A stretch of DNA of 64,000 nucleotides from Halorussus rarus (GCF_003369835.1 NZ_QPMJ01000001.1:1483589-1547588); one strand, 5' to 3'. Counted from the first letter of the stretch, positions 51,454-61,046 are shown. Made by a program: numbers and translations. Notes: generated by a model from the sequence alone, not told the origin.

Positions 51454-53889
51454 ATGACTCTCGCCGAGGTCGCCGCCGCGCTCCGGGAGGAGGCCCGCGC
51501 GACCGACGAGCGCCGACTGCTCGTCCTGACCGGCGACCGCGACGCCTGTTACGAGGCGGCCGACCGCGCGCTCGACGCGGCCGAGGTCGACCGCGGCGCG
51601 ACCACGCTGGTCGGCACCGGGAGCCTCGGGTGCGAGCGCGTCGGCCCGCTTCGGGCCGACCGCCTGCTCGGGACGACCCGCGACTGCGTCGTCTTCGACG
51701 CCCACGCCGACTTCCGGCCGAACGCGGTCGGCCGGACCGTCGGGGCGGTCGACGGCGGCGGGCTGTTCGTGCTGCTGGCGCCGCCGCTCGACGAGTGGCC
51801 CGACCGTCGGTCCGACTTCGACCGGACGCTCGCGGTGCCGCCCGCCGGCGTCGACGACGTGACCGGGCGCTTCCGGCAGCGATTTGTGGAGACCCTGCGC
51901 GCCCACCGCGGGGTCGCGATCTTCGACGCCGATACGGGTCGCGTGGAGCAGGACGGGCTGACCCACCCGGCCCCTCGGCTCGGGACCGCCGGCGATCTGC
52001 CGGAACCGCCGGCCGACCGCGTGTTCCCGGTCGCGGCCTACGAGGCCTGTCTCACGGCCGACCAGATGGCGGTCGTCCGGGAACTGGAGGCGCTCCGTGC
52101 CGAAGGGAAGGCGACGGAAAACGGCGCGGACGCCGACCCGGACTCGACCGCCGTGGTCGTCGAGGCCGACCGCGGCAGGGGCAAGTCCAGCGCGGCGGGC
52201 ATCGCGGCCGGCGCGCTCGCCGCCGAGGGCGCCGACGTGCTGGTGACGGCCCCGGAGTACCGGAGCGCTCGCGAGGTGTTCGTCCGGGCCGCGGCGCTGC
52301 TGGAGGCGCTCGGCCGCGACGTCGAGACCGACCGCGACCCGCCGCGGGAGGTTCGCGTTCCGGACACCGAGGGAGACGGCGACGGAGGCCGGGTCCGATT
52401 CGAGTCCCCCACGGACGCCGCGGACCTGCTCGGCGACTCCGACGCCGGCCTCCGTACCTCGGAGTCGACCCCCCAGTCGGACGCGCCCGACGCGGTCATC
52501 GTCGACGAGGCCGCCGCGCTGTCGGTCCGGCTGCTCGAGCGCTTCCTGGCCGCGCCCCGGGTCGCGTTCGCGACGACCGTCCACGGCTACGAGGGCGCCG
52601 GTCGGGGATTCTCGGTCCGGTTCCGTGACCGGCTCGACGCGAGCGACCGCGCGGTTGTCGAGGCCCGGCTCGACGACCCCATCCGGTACGCCGGGGGCGA
52701 CCCGGTGGAGGCGTGGGCGTTCCGCGCGCTCCTGCTTGACGCCCGGCCGGCGGTCGACGAGGTGGTCCGGGACGCGACGCCCGAGTCGGTCGCGTACCGC
52801 GACCTCGCGCCCGACGACCTGCTGGCCGACGAGATGTTGCTCCGGGAGGCGTTCGGCCTGCTGGTGCTCGCACACTACCGGACCGAACCCGACGACCTCG
52901 CGCGGCTCCTCGACGCGCCGAACCTGACCGCGCGGGCGCTGGTCCGGGAGGACGCTGCGACCGGCCGCGACCGCGTCGTCGCGGTCGCGCTGCTGGCCCG
53001 CGAGGGCGACCTCCCCGCGGACGTGCGCGAACACATGTACGAGGGCGGCCGCGTCCGGGGCAACATGCTGCCGGACGTGCTGACCTCCCAGCTCAGGGAC
53101 GAGGACGCCGGAATCCCCGCCGGGATGCGGGTCGTGCGCATCGCCACCCACCACGCCGTGCGCTCGCGGGGACTCGGCTCCCGACTGCTCGCGGAGATCC
53201 GCGAGGAGTTCGAAGACGACCTCGACTGGCTCGGGGTCGGCTACGGCGCGACGCCCGACCTCCTCCGGTTCTGGCGCGCGAACGGCTACCGGACCGTCCA
53301 GCTCTCGACCACGCGCAACGACACCAGCGGCGAGTACTCGGCGCTGATGCTCGACCCCCTGAGCCCGTCGGGAAGAGACCTCCGCGACCGCCACGAGCGG
53401 TGGTTCGCGTCCCGCGTCGCGTCGATGCTGGCTGACCCCCTGCGCGACGCCGACCCGGACGTGGTGCGGGCGCTCCTGCGGTCGGTGGACGCTCCCGTCG
53501 CGCTCGACCTCTCGGACTGGGACTGGCGGACCGTCGCGGCGAGCGCCTACGGACCGGGGCTGTACGACGCCGCGCCCCGGCCGTTCCGACGAATCGCGCT
53601 CGAGTACTTCGTCGACCCGCACGACGGGACCGACTCGCCGTCCGGGGAGGAGCCGGCGGACCCAGAGAAGAGCGTGGCGCGAGCGGAGGAGCCGCCGCTG
53701 TCGGCCCGCGAGGAGCGCCTGCTGGTCCGGAAGGTGCTGCAGGGCCACCCGTGGCCGCGGGTCGCCGACGAACTCGGCTTCCACTCGGCGGGCCAGTGCA
53801 TGCGGGCGCTGGGCGACGCCTACGAACCGCTCGTCGACCGGTACGGAACGGAGGCCGCGATGGCCGAGAAGCGGCGGTACGAGGACTGA
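51454..53889 (+). CDS. tmcA: tRNA(Met) cytidine acetyltransferase TmcA
   Basis: An 811-residue protein. After an N-terminal DUF1726-like domain, a helicase-type ATPase has Walker A ADRGRGKSSA near residue 240 and Walker B VIVDEAAA near 349. A GNAT acetyltransferase domain follows (VVRIATHHAVRSRGLGSRLL, WLGVGYGATPDLLRFWRANG). The C-terminal tRNA-binding part ends DRYGTEAAMAEKRRYED. It acetylates C34 of elongator tRNA-Met with acetyl-CoA and ATP. Two acidic halophilic inserts occur near residues 225-235 and 310-340. It is divergent from the L7Ae operon. Confidence 0.95.
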   Translation: MTLAEVAAALREEARATDERRLLVLTGDRDACYEAADRALDAAEVDRGATTLVGTGSLGCERVGPLRADRLLGTTRDCVVFDAHADFRPNAVGRTVGAVDGGGLFVLLAPPLDEWPDRRSDFDRTLAVPPAGVDDVTGRFRQRFVETLRAHRGVAIFDADTGRVEQDGLTHPAPRLGTAGDLPEPPADRVFPVAAYEACLTADQMAVVRELEALRAEGKATENGADADPDSTAVVVEADRGRGKSSAAGIAAGALAAEGADVLVTAPEYRSAREVFVRAAALLEALGRDVETDRDPPREVRVPDTEGDGDGGRVRFESPTDAADLLGDSDAGLRTSESTPQSDAPDAVIVDEAAALSVRLLERFLAAPRVAFATTVHGYEGAGRGFSVRFRDRLDASDRAVVEARLDDPIRYAGGDPVEAWAFRALLLDARPAVDEVVRDATPESVAYRDLAPDDLLADEMLLREAFGLLVLAHYRTEPDDLARLLDAPNLTARALVREDAATGRDRVVAVALLAREGDLPADVREHMYEGGRVRGNMLPDVLTSQLRDEDAGIPAGMRVVRIATHHAVRSRGLGSRLLAEIREEFEDDLDWLGVGYGATPDLLRFWRANGYRTVQLSTTRNDTSGEYSALMLDPLSPSGRDLRDRHERWFASRVASMLADPLRDADPDVVRALLRSVDAPVALDLSDWDWRTVAASAYGPGLYDAAPRPFRRIALEYFVDPHDGTDSPSGEEPADPEKSVARAEEPPLSAREERLLVRKVLQGHPWPRVADELGFHSAGQCMRALGDAYEPLVDRYGTEAAMAEKRRYED

Positions 53890-53981
53890 GAGGGTTCGGT
53901 CGGGAAACCGGCAGCGTGGCCGAGAACGGGGAACGGTCCGTCGAACAGACGCCGAGTCCGAGACGAAGTGCGGCGGGAGCG

Positions 53982-54266
53982 TCAGTCGTCGTCCACAATC
54001 CGGACCTCGTCGGGACCGACCGCCACGGTGCAGTCGCAGTACTCGAACGCGACGAGTCCGCCGTCGCGGGGGAGGTCCGCGGACGTCCCGTCGAACAGGC
54101 GGTCGAGCGCATCGGGATCGAGGACGCCGTCCAGCGGCGGGAGGTCGAGCGGGTCGGCGCCGCGGACCGACGCGACCGCGCGGACCACCGCGACTGTCGG
54201 GGTCTCGTCCCCGACGCGGCGGACGGCGTCCGGGCTCGTGTCGAATAGGGTATCGGTCTCGTCCAT
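53982..54266 (-). CDS. HalOD1 output-domain protein
   Basis: A 94-residue protein: PTVAVVRAVASVRGADPLDL, PPLDGVLDPDALDRLFDG, VAFEYCDCTVAVGPDEVRIV. This is the HalOD1 domain, known as a stand-alone or fused output domain in haloarchaeal signalling. Acidic, no membrane segment. Role unknown. Confidence 0.88.
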   Translation of the reverse strand: MDETDTLFDTSPDAVRRVGDETPTVAVVRAVASVRGADPLDLPPLDGVLDPDALDRLFDGTSADLPRDGGLVAFEYCDCTVAVGPDEVRIVDDD

Positions 54267-54375
54267 ATCGATGGTTGTCGTGCGAATCGTGTCAATCGTT
54301 TGTTTTCCCGTGTAAACTCTTTAAATGGAGTCGGAGGCGACACATCGATGTATCGGCGCGTCGTACCGCCTCGCG

Positions 54376-54534
54376 ATGGAGTGCGCCGAGACCGACTGCT
54401 CGGAGCCCGCGACCGTCAGGCTCCACGTCCCGTGGGGCGAGAACCGCGAGGTCTGCGCGGGCCACGCCCGAGTGCTGGCCCGGCAGGACGGCGTCGTCGC
54501 GGACCCGGTCGGCGACAGTGAGGACTGGCCGTGA
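54376..54534 (+). CDS. Small Cys/His zinc-finger-like protein
   Basis: A 52-residue protein, MECAETDCSEPATVRLHVPW then REVCAGHARVLA. C-x4-C and C-x2-H pairs are spaced to bind zinc. TATA-like CTTTAAAT at 54318-54325 predicts transcription start near 54350, after the earlier in-frame ATG at 54325, so the ATG at 54376 is used. Function unknown. Confidence 0.65.
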   Translation: MECAETDCSEPATVRLHVPWGENREVCAGHARVLARQDGVVADPVGDSEDWP

Positions 54535-54546
54535 CCGGAATCGGGG

Positions 54547-55758
54547 TCAGTTCGCTCCCTCGCCAGTCGTCGCCTTCACGACGACGGGATTGATGGGCGC
54601 GCCGGTCGCCCGCTCGATGTTGAGCGGCGCGCCGGCGAACAGGAAGTCGTACACGCCGTCGCTCGCGCAGCTCTCGGCCAGGTCCTCGAGCCAGAGCACC
54701 TCGTTGAACGGAACGCCCAAGTTCCGGTGGAACGCGCCGTGGAGCGGCACGAGATACTCCTCGCCGTCGATGACCTGGACGTTCTTCTCGACGCTGAGCG
54801 TGTCGCCCCCGAGGACCGGGAACTCCATCTCGTGGACCCAGTTCACGAGGTCCTCACTGTAGCAGAGCCCCGGCTCTTCGAGCGGCGCCCACTCGTGCTC
54901 GGGGTCGTCGTCGCGGGCGCGGGCCGCCGACCCGGTCCGGATCAGCGGGACGTCCCGCTCGCGGAGCTCTACGCCCTGTTTGTCGGCGGTCTCTCGGAGG
55001 TCGGCCAGCGAGATGCACGCGTTGGGTTCGAGCCGGTTCGATTCGCCGCCCTTCGCCCGGCCGACGTCGAGCAGCACCCCGCGGCCAACGATGCCGTGGT
55101 CTGCGACCCCCGAGACGTCGGCCTTGCCGAGTCCTCGCGTCTCCTCGACCTGCTGGCCGTCGCAGGACTCGAGCGATTCGTCGAACCGCTTGGTCGCGGC
55201 GGTGGTGTCGGCGTCGAACCCGTTGTAGATCCGGTCGCCGTACCACGCGTGGCCCGGCGCGTCGACGTGGGTCGTCCCCTGCGGGTAGAGCCGGTTGAGA
55301 AACCGGTCGTCGCTGTACTTGATTCCGCCGGCCGACGGCTCGTGCTCGCCGCGCTCGTACGTCTGCGCGTCGCGGGTGTTGGTCCGGCGCGCGACCGTCC
55401 GCGTCGGGAAGATGGGATCCTTCGAGACCTCGCCGGTCATCGAGAGCTGGAGGGTGAACGTCTCCGCGCCGGTCGCTCCCTCCCTCGTAACGGCGGCCAA
55501 CCCGGCGAGCGCCTGCTCGCCGCCGAGGAAGTTGAACGCCCCCAGTTCGTCGTCCTCACCCCATCGCCCCCAGTTGCGCGGCATGTCCTCGAGCAGCGCT
55601 TCGAGGTCGCCCTCCGGTCGGTCGGACTGTGCGAGCGCAGCCGACGGTGTCACGCCGGCGGCCGCGAACGCGGCGAGCGCGCCGGTCCCCCGGAGCACGT
55701 CGCGTCGGTCGAGGTCGGTGTCGCACTCGCAGGTCGGGTCGTCGGTGTCATCGGTCAT
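54547..55758 (-). CDS. Exported cyclase family protein (kynurenine formamidase-like)
   Basis: A 403-residue protein with a Tat signal (LDRRDVLRGTGALAAFAAAG). The cyclase fold is shown by YPQGTTHVDAPGHAWYGDRI, where H-x-D-x3-H binds metal, VADHGIVGRGVLLDVGRA, DVPLIRTGS, and PLHGAFHRNLGVPFNEVLWL. The family includes arylformamidases and other metal-dependent hydrolases. The substrate is unknown. It is divergent from trpG. Confidence 0.9.
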   Translation of the reverse strand: MTDDTDDPTCECDTDLDRRDVLRGTGALAAFAAAGVTPSAALAQSDRPEGDLEALLEDMPRNWGRWGEDDELGAFNFLGGEQALAGLAAVTREGATGAETFTLQLSMTGEVSKDPIFPTRTVARRTNTRDAQTYERGEHEPSAGGIKYSDDRFLNRLYPQGTTHVDAPGHAWYGDRIYNGFDADTTAATKRFDESLESCDGQQVEETRGLGKADVSGVADHGIVGRGVLLDVGRAKGGESNRLEPNACISLADLRETADKQGVELRERDVPLIRTGSAARARDDDPEHEWAPLEEPGLCYSEDLVNWVHEMEFPVLGGDTLSVEKNVQVIDGEEYLVPLHGAFHRNLGVPFNEVLWLEDLAESCASDGVYDFLFAGAPLNIERATGAPINPVVVKATTGEGAN

Positions 55759-55980
55759 GTGTTTCCCCCGGCATTCCCCCGGGACTCCGTCGCTCCCGGC
55801 CGACGGTCCGCCCGGGACGGGAACCCCACCAGGTCGTGCTACGGAATGCCACGCGTATCGACTGCGGCGAGGACCAAGGATGTTTGGATGCTCACGGCCG
55901 GAAGCGGTCGCTGGCCTCCGAAGACGATATAACCGCGTCCGCCCATCTCACGACCGGAGCGCGGAGTCCGACCCCGACCA

Positions 55981-56610
55981 ATGTCCATCCTCGTCATCGA
56001 CAACTACGACTCGTTCGTCTACAACCTCGTCCAGTACGTGGGCGAGTTCGACCCCGAGGTCACGGTCCGGCGCAACGACGCCGTCACCGTGGAGGCGGTC
56101 CGGGACCTCGACCCCGACGGCATCGTCGTCTCGCCCGGCCCGGGGACCCCCGCGGAGGCCGGCGTCTCGGTCCCGCTGTTCGCCCGGACCGATTATCCCG
56201 TCCTCGGGGTGTGTCTCGGCCACCAGGCGCTCTGCGCGGCCGAGGGCGCGCCGGTCGGCCGCGCCCCGGAGGTGGTCCACGGCAAGTCCTCTCCCGTGGC
56301 TCACGACGGGGAGGGCGTCTTCGCGGGGCTGCCCGCGACGTTCGAGGTCGGGCGCTACCACTCCCTGGCGGTCGCCCGCGAGGACGTCCCCGAAAGCCTC
56401 GACGTCACCGCGTGGACGACCGGGGAGCAGCGAGAAGACGGAAGCGGCGAGCGGAGCGTCGACCGAGCGGACGACGAGCGAGGCGTCGTCATGGGCGTGC
56501 GTCACCGCGAGCGTCCCCACGTCGGCGTCCAGTTCCACCCCGAGAGCGTGCTGACCGACGTCGGCGAGCGGCTGGTCGAGAACTTCTGCGAGCTCTGCGG
56601 CGTCCGGTGA
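55981..56610 (+). CDS. Glutamine amidotransferase, anthranilate/aminodeoxychorismate synthase type
   Basis: A 209-residue class I amidotransferase: ILVIDNYDSFVYNLVQYVGE, VVSPGPGTPAEAG, the catalytic Cys in GVCLGHQALC and the late FHPESVLTD (His-Glu). It supplies ammonia from glutamine to a chorismate-using synthase. Whether trpG or pabA cannot be decided, because no component I gene is adjacent. An acidic insert near residues 150-165 is halophilic. TATA-like GATATAACC is at 55927-55935. Confidence 0.9.
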   Translation: MSILVIDNYDSFVYNLVQYVGEFDPEVTVRRNDAVTVEAVRDLDPDGIVVSPGPGTPAEAGVSVPLFARTDYPVLGVCLGHQALCAAEGAPVGRAPEVVHGKSSPVAHDGEGVFAGLPATFEVGRYHSLAVAREDVPESLDVTAWTTGEQREDGSGERSVDRADDERGVVMGVRHRERPHVGVQFHPESVLTDVGERLVENFCELCGVR

Positions 56611-56661
56611 GGATGCGACTCCGAACCCGGGCGAAATGCGCGCAGTCTTCATCGAGAACAG

Positions 56662-57093
56662 TTACGTCGAATCGACCTGCCGGACGTGGTCGACCCACTC
56701 GTCGAGCCACTCCCGACCCCGGTACTCCACGGTCCGTCGCTCGGGGTCGTACGCCGCCACCCCGTGGGACTCCAGCTTCGGCAGGTGGGCGTGGTGGAGT
56801 TCGACCGCCAGCGACCTGGCCTCGACCGCGTCGTCGGACCGCCCGGCGGCGACGGCGTCAGCGAGGGCCGCGAGCCCGAGCACGTCCTCGTCGGCTTCGC
56901 CGAGATGACGGAGCGCCTCCCGCCGGACCGGATCGGCGAGCAGTTCGAAGGCGGCGTCGAGCTTCTCCGACCGCGCCTCGCCGGTGCGAAGGTCCGCGGT
57001 CGGTTCGGGGTCCAGCGCGTGCCCCCCGAACGCGGCGTCCTCCGTCGTGGCGGTCCCCGTCTCGGCCGTGGCCTCGGATGGGTTGTCGCGCAT
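56662..57093 (-). CDS. DUF7344-type winged-helix protein
   Basis: A 143-residue acidic protein. The winged-helix part reads KLDAAFELLADPVRREALRH, DVLGLAALADAVAAG, VELHHAHLPKLESHGVAAYD, then a C-terminal DEWVDHVRQ. This is the same family as the gene at 918 and is likely a DNA-binding regulator. It is divergent from the aminotransferase at 57184, with a gap of 90 bases, and could act on it; that is inference. Confidence 0.85.
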   Translation of the reverse strand: MRDNPSEATAETGTATTEDAAFGGHALDPEPTADLRTGEARSEKLDAAFELLADPVRREALRHLGEADEDVLGLAALADAVAAGRSDDAVEARSLAVELHHAHLPKLESHGVAAYDPERRTVEYRGREWLDEWVDHVRQVDST

Positions 57094-57183
57094 TGGTCTG
57101 GGGGCTCCTGCCAGACGTTTGGAGTTACCGACGAATAAGGCGACTGCATGCACTGTCAGGGGCGGCCGCACATCCCGAAGACT

Positions 57184-58335
57184 ATGTCGGCGGTCCCCGA
57201 ACACCGGGACATGTTCCCCGACATCGCGTACATCGACTGGATCGAGGGTCGGCCGGCGGACGCCGCGTACGACCTCGGCTCGTCGGACCTCCGCCGCGCG
57301 CCCGCCGAGGCCGGCGAGCTCGTGCCCCCTGCGCTCGCAGAGGCACCGACCCAGGACGCGACGCTGGAGGCTCAGCTCGCGGCGACGTACGGCGTCGACG
57401 CCGAGAACGTCCTGGTGACCGCCGGAGCGACCCACGCCAACCTGCTGGCGGCCGTGACCGCGCTCGCGCGAGCCGGGGACGCCGAGACGAACGAGGGCGA
57501 CGACGAGCCGGTCGCCGCGGACTACCGCGTGCTGGTCGAGAAGCCGGGGTACGAGCCGCTGCTGGCGACGCCCGCGGGGCTGGGCGCGACCGTCGACCGG
57601 TTCCGTCGGCCCGCCGAGGACGGCTATCGGCTCGACCCCGAGCGGGTGACCGCGGCCGCGGTCGAGGACACGGTGCTGGTCACTGCGACGAACCGCCACA
57701 ACCCGAGCGGCAGCCGGGCGAGTCGGGACGACCTCGCCGCGGTCGCTCGCGCCGCGGGCGACCAGGAAGCGACGCTCCTCGTCGACGAGGTGTACGCGCC
57801 GTTCGACGCCGAGGCCGGCGACGGTCCCTTCGGCGGACCGACGGCGGCCGGGCTCCCGAACACCGTCGTCACGAACTCGGTGACCAAGTTCCTCGGGTTC
57901 GGCGACCTGCGCATCGGGTGGCTGGTCGGCGACGCCGAGTTCGTGGCGCGAGCGCGGTCGCTCGACCGCCACCTCGAACCGGTCGCGGAGCCGAGCCGAC
58001 GGGTGGCGGGTCGGGCGCTCGCCGACGCCGACCGACTCGCTGCCGGGTCGCGCGAGCGCGTCCGCGAGAATTCGCGGGCACTCGCAGCGTTCGCGGAGGA
58101 GCGTTCGGACCTCTCTGGGCGGGTCGAGCCCGGCTGTCCGTACGCGTTCTTGGCCCACGAGTCGGCCGACGGCGACGATGTGGCCGCGGCCGCGTGGGAG
58201 AACGGCGTGCTGGTCGTCCCCGGCCGGTTCTTCGACGACCCCGAGCGGTTCCGCATCGCGGCCTGTCGAGACCCGGAGACGACCCGGACGGGCCTCGACC
58301 GGCTCGGCGACGTACTGGACTCGCTCGCGGCGTGA
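57184..58335 (+). CDS. Class I/II pyridoxal-phosphate aminotransferase
   Basis: A 383-residue fold-type I enzyme: LVTAGATHANLLAAVTALAR, TNRHNPSGSRAS, LLVDEVYAPFD (Asp holding the PLP pyridine), the Schiff-base Lys in NSVTKFLGFGDLRIGW, and FRIAACRD near the end. It moves an amino group between an amino acid and a 2-oxo acid; the substrate is not identified. A second in-frame ATG at 57211 is possible. Near a chorismate amidotransferase, a link to aromatic or folate metabolism is conceivable but unproven. Confidence 0.9.
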   Translation: MSAVPEHRDMFPDIAYIDWIEGRPADAAYDLGSSDLRRAPAEAGELVPPALAEAPTQDATLEAQLAATYGVDAENVLVTAGATHANLLAAVTALARAGDAETNEGDDEPVAADYRVLVEKPGYEPLLATPAGLGATVDRFRRPAEDGYRLDPERVTAAAVEDTVLVTATNRHNPSGSRASRDDLAAVARAAGDQEATLLVDEVYAPFDAEAGDGPFGGPTAAGLPNTVVTNSVTKFLGFGDLRIGWLVGDAEFVARARSLDRHLEPVAEPSRRVAGRALADADRLAAGSRERVRENSRALAAFAEERSDLSGRVEPGCPYAFLAHESADGDDVAAAAWENGVLVVPGRFFDDPERFRIAACRDPETTRTGLDRLGDVLDSLAA

Positions 58336-58446
58336 GATTTGGGCGACGGCTCTCGACCGTTCTCGACGGGAGCCCTCGCAGCGCCGGCTGTCGCTGTCGG
58401 CGCTCCATCCGACCCGAAATATCGAAACCGGTCTTGGCTGACCGAT

Positions 58447-58701
58447 CTATGCGGACTGTGCGAACTGGAGTCCGCCGAACAGGGCCTGAACAAACAGGAC
58501 GAGCACCGCCATCGTGAGCGCCATGGCCCAGAGCACGTTCGCCATGTTGCCGTCGAGGAACGCCAGGCTGGCGAACGCGAGCACGACGAGACTCCCGGCC
58601 GCGACGAGCCCCTTCAGTATCCAGAAGTTCCTGGTGAGCCAGTTCCCCTGCGCGGTGTCCGCACCCTCGGTGCTGTCGACAGCGTCGGACACGTCGGCCA
58701 T
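58447..58701 (-). CDS. Small two-helix membrane protein
   Basis: An 84-residue protein with an acidic N terminus (MADVSDAVDSTEGADTAQGN), then WILKGLVAAGSLVVLAFASL and NVLWAMALTMAVLVLFVQAL as two helices. Found alone between genes; family not recognised. Confidence 0.7.
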   Translation of the reverse strand: MADVSDAVDSTEGADTAQGNWLTRNFWILKGLVAAGSLVVLAFASLAFLDGNMANVLWAMALTMAVLVLFVQALFGGLQFAQSA

Positions 58702-58874
58702 TGAACACGAAGCCGGAAAAGCGCGGTGGTGGTTGGCAGACCGAGTCCGGACCGGCGCGGGGATCGGCGGCGAGCGAGGACGGTCGGGCGGAACTGTCGG
58801 GCCCGCGGGGACCGCCGGATGATTTCGGCGACCTCTGCCAAAAGTTAAGACCCACCCACGCAATCGTAGTTCAC

Positions 58875-59171
58875 ATGGACGGAACACCGCAGGAAATCAC
58901 CAGCCTGGTCGGCCGGGAGGTGTACTCCAACAACGGCGTCTTCGTGGGCGAGGTCGAGGACGTGCAGTTGAACGTGGACGGCTGCGTCGTCGCGGGGCTC
59001 GCGCTCGGCGAACTCAACCACGAACTGTTCTCGAACGTGGTCGCCGGCCAGAACGGCGTCATCATCCCGTACCGGTGGGTGCGGGCGGTCGGCGACGTCA
59101 TCCTCGTCAACGACACCATCGAGCGACTCCGACAGCCCGACGGCGAGGGCGAAGAGGAAGTCGCGGTCTGA
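58875..59171 (+). CDS. PRC-barrel domain protein
   Basis: A 98-residue protein: EITSLVGREVYSNNGVFVGE, VEDVQLNVDG, and GVIIPYRWVRAVGDVILVND form one PRC-barrel, as in stand-alone archaeal members. PRC-barrels bind RNA or proteins and often regulate; the function here is unknown. TATA-like AAGTTAAG near 58843 is about 30 nt before the ATG. Confidence 0.88.
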   Translation: MDGTPQEITSLVGREVYSNNGVFVGEVEDVQLNVDGCVVAGLALGELNHELFSNVVAGQNGVIIPYRWVRAVGDVILVNDTIERLRQPDGEGEEEVAV

Positions 59172-59281
59172 GCGCCGGGCCCGACTCGCGGCCGGAACCG
59201 ACACTTCTGACGGATAACGATCCGCTTCGGCGAGCGACGCGTCGGACCGCACTCCGAACGAATAGCGGGTGCGACGGCCGA

Positions 59282-60733
59282 CTAGCTTCCGTTCGACCCC
59301 TCGCCGCTCTCGACGCCCATCGCGTCGAACAGCTTGCGCTTGACCGCCTCCTCGGTGAGCGACAGCAGGGTGTCGCGGTTGTCGTCGGTCGTCTCGATGC
59401 CGGTGAAGATGCCAAGCGGAATCTCGACGCTGGCCTGCGTCGAGTGGCCCGCGGCCTCGCCGATGTCGGCGAAGGCGTCCTGGAGCACCTTGCCGATGTT
59501 CATCCGGATGTCCTTCGAGCGGGCGGCGAGGTAGATGGTCTCCTCGGCGATGCCGAAGACGGCGGTGGTCGTGATGCCCTCCAGGTTCAGCAGGTGGGAG
59601 GCCGCCTGGGTCAGGGCGTCGCGATCCCGGATGAACCCCGCGTTGCTCACGAGGTGGCTGCCCTGGACCTCGCGGTTGGTGATCGCCTCCGCGAGCACGT
59701 CGAGCGTCTCGGGCGACATCGAGGGCGACTCGACCTGTTCGAGCGTGTCGTGGTTGGCGAACGGGTAGAGGTAGGCCGCGGCGGTCAGGTCCGCGGGGGT
59801 GGTGTCGCGCTTGAAGTCGAGCGTCTCGGCCCGGATGCCGTAGAGCAGCGCGGTGGCGACCTCCTCGCTGACGTTGAGGTCGAACTCCTGGATGTACTTC
59901 GTCAGGATGGTCGAGGTCGAGCTCACGCTCGGCCGGATGTCGACGAACTCGGCCTCGTACTCCTCGTCGGGCTCGAAGTGGTCGATGAAGATGTCGACCG
60001 GCCGGTCGAACGTCGCCTCGGTCGCCTTGGCGTGGTCGACCAGCGCGATGGTGTCGTAGGAGTCGACGTCGGCGTCGGCGTAGGGGAGCAGTTCGATGCC
60101 GAGCAGATTGACGAACGCCCGGTTCTCCTGGTGGCCGATGTCGCCGATGTAGAGGATGTCGGCATCGACGCCGAGGGTGTCGGCGATGGCCTGGAGCGCG
60201 ACCGCGCTGGCGATGGAGTCGGGGTCGGGGTTGTCGTGGGTGACGATGGCGAGCGCGTCGTCGGTCGCCTCGATGACCTCCGAGAGCTGCTGGGCCTTGT
60301 ACTCGAGTTCGCCGGTCTCCAGCGCGCGCAGGGCGGAGTCGGCGATGACCTCCGAGGGGTTGATGACCACGTCTGCGCCGAGTTCGGTGAGCTCGTCCTC
60401 CGAGACGGGGTCGCTCGCGCGCACGACGACGAACTGCTCGCCCCCGTTCTCGCGGATGTTCCGGACCGCCTCCTTGTTCGCCTCGACGTCCGAGGACATG
60501 ATGAGGACGACCTCGTTGTCCGCGATTGTCTCGTAGAGGTCCTCCTCGCGGATGTCGGCGGTCTGGGCGTTGAGGTCCTGGTCGCGCAGGGCTTCGACCC
60601 GGTCGGCGTCCCGGTCGATGATGAGAACGTCCTTGCCCTGGTCCACCAGTTCCTCGGCGACCGCGTGCCCGACGCTCCCGCAGCCCAGGATGGCGTAGTC
60701 GGACATCGAGGAGATGGTAATCCCGGCGCTCAT
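59282..60733 (-). CDS. TrkA-N plus DHH phosphoesterase fusion protein
   Basis: A 483-residue protein. Residues about 12-130 are a TrkA-N (RCK-type) Rossmann domain (YAILGCGSVGHAVAEELVDQ). The rest is a DHH/DHHA1 phosphoesterase: THDNPDPDSIASA, ALVDHAKATEATFD, IDHFEPDEEYEAEF, and an end with GEAAGHSTQASVEIPLG. It may cleave a nucleotide such as oligoRNA or cyclic dinucleotide, with NAD-like or ligand control through the Rossmann part. The family is widespread in archaea but the substrate is unclear. A start at 60706 (MSDYAILG) is also possible. Confidence 0.9.
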   Translation of the reverse strand: MSAGITISSMSDYAILGCGSVGHAVAEELVDQGKDVLIIDRDADRVEALRDQDLNAQTADIREEDLYETIADNEVVLIMSSDVEANKEAVRNIRENGGEQFVVVRASDPVSEDELTELGADVVINPSEVIADSALRALETGELEYKAQQLSEVIEATDDALAIVTHDNPDPDSIASAVALQAIADTLGVDADILYIGDIGHQENRAFVNLLGIELLPYADADVDSYDTIALVDHAKATEATFDRPVDIFIDHFEPDEEYEAEFVDIRPSVSSTSTILTKYIQEFDLNVSEEVATALLYGIRAETLDFKRDTTPADLTAAAYLYPFANHDTLEQVESPSMSPETLDVLAEAITNREVQGSHLVSNAGFIRDRDALTQAASHLLNLEGITTTAVFGIAEETIYLAARSKDIRMNIGKVLQDAFADIGEAAGHSTQASVEIPLGIFTGIETTDDNRDTLLSLTEEAVKRKLFDAMGVESGEGSNGS

Positions 60734-60920
60734 TGATACTGTGGCGTAGCTTCGGACCACACTTAACGTTCCCGAAGCAGACCTTCGACCCAGATTCCGG
60801 GGATCGAGGCGCGCGTTCGAAGGCGAGCCGTCTGTCGGTTTCGCCCCGGAATCGAAAGGGGTAACAGTCCGCGGAAACGGAAACGTATTTACGTCCCACC
60901 CGGTAATTTCGGGATGCGTT

Positions 60921-60994
60921 GGGCCGGTAGCTCAGTTAGGGAGAGCGTCTGACTCTTAATCAGACGGTCAGGGGTTCAAATCCCTTCCGGCCCG
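60921..60994 (+). tRNA. tRNA-Lys (anticodon CTT)
   Basis: A full 74-nt cloverleaf: acceptor arms GGGCCGG/CCGGCCC with G discriminator, D arm GCTC...GAGC, anticodon stem TCTGA/TCAGA with loop CTCTTAA (anticodon CTT, reading AAG), and T arm AGGGG-TTCAAAT-CCCTT. No intron; CCA is not encoded. A 27-nt hairpin lies 26 nt downstream. Confidence 0.97.
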
Positions 60995-61019
60995 TACTAC
61001 GACCATCTGCTGCCCTCAC

Positions 61020-61046
61020 GAACTGCGAGCCGTCGGCTCGCAGTTC
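61020..61046. repeat. Long hairpin downstream of tRNA-Lys
   Basis: GAACTGCGAGCCG and CGGCTCGCAGTTC form a perfect 13-base inverted repeat around a single T. The surrounding gap (60995-61147) has further short self-complementary runs and no gene. It may be a transcript-end or processing structure or a remnant of a mobile repeat. Confidence 0.5.

Noticed and set aside
55981-58335. A complete pabABC-type folate operon
   Set aside because: Only the amidotransferase is convincing. No component I gene is present, and the aminotransferase is class I/II, not the class IV lyase expected for pabC.
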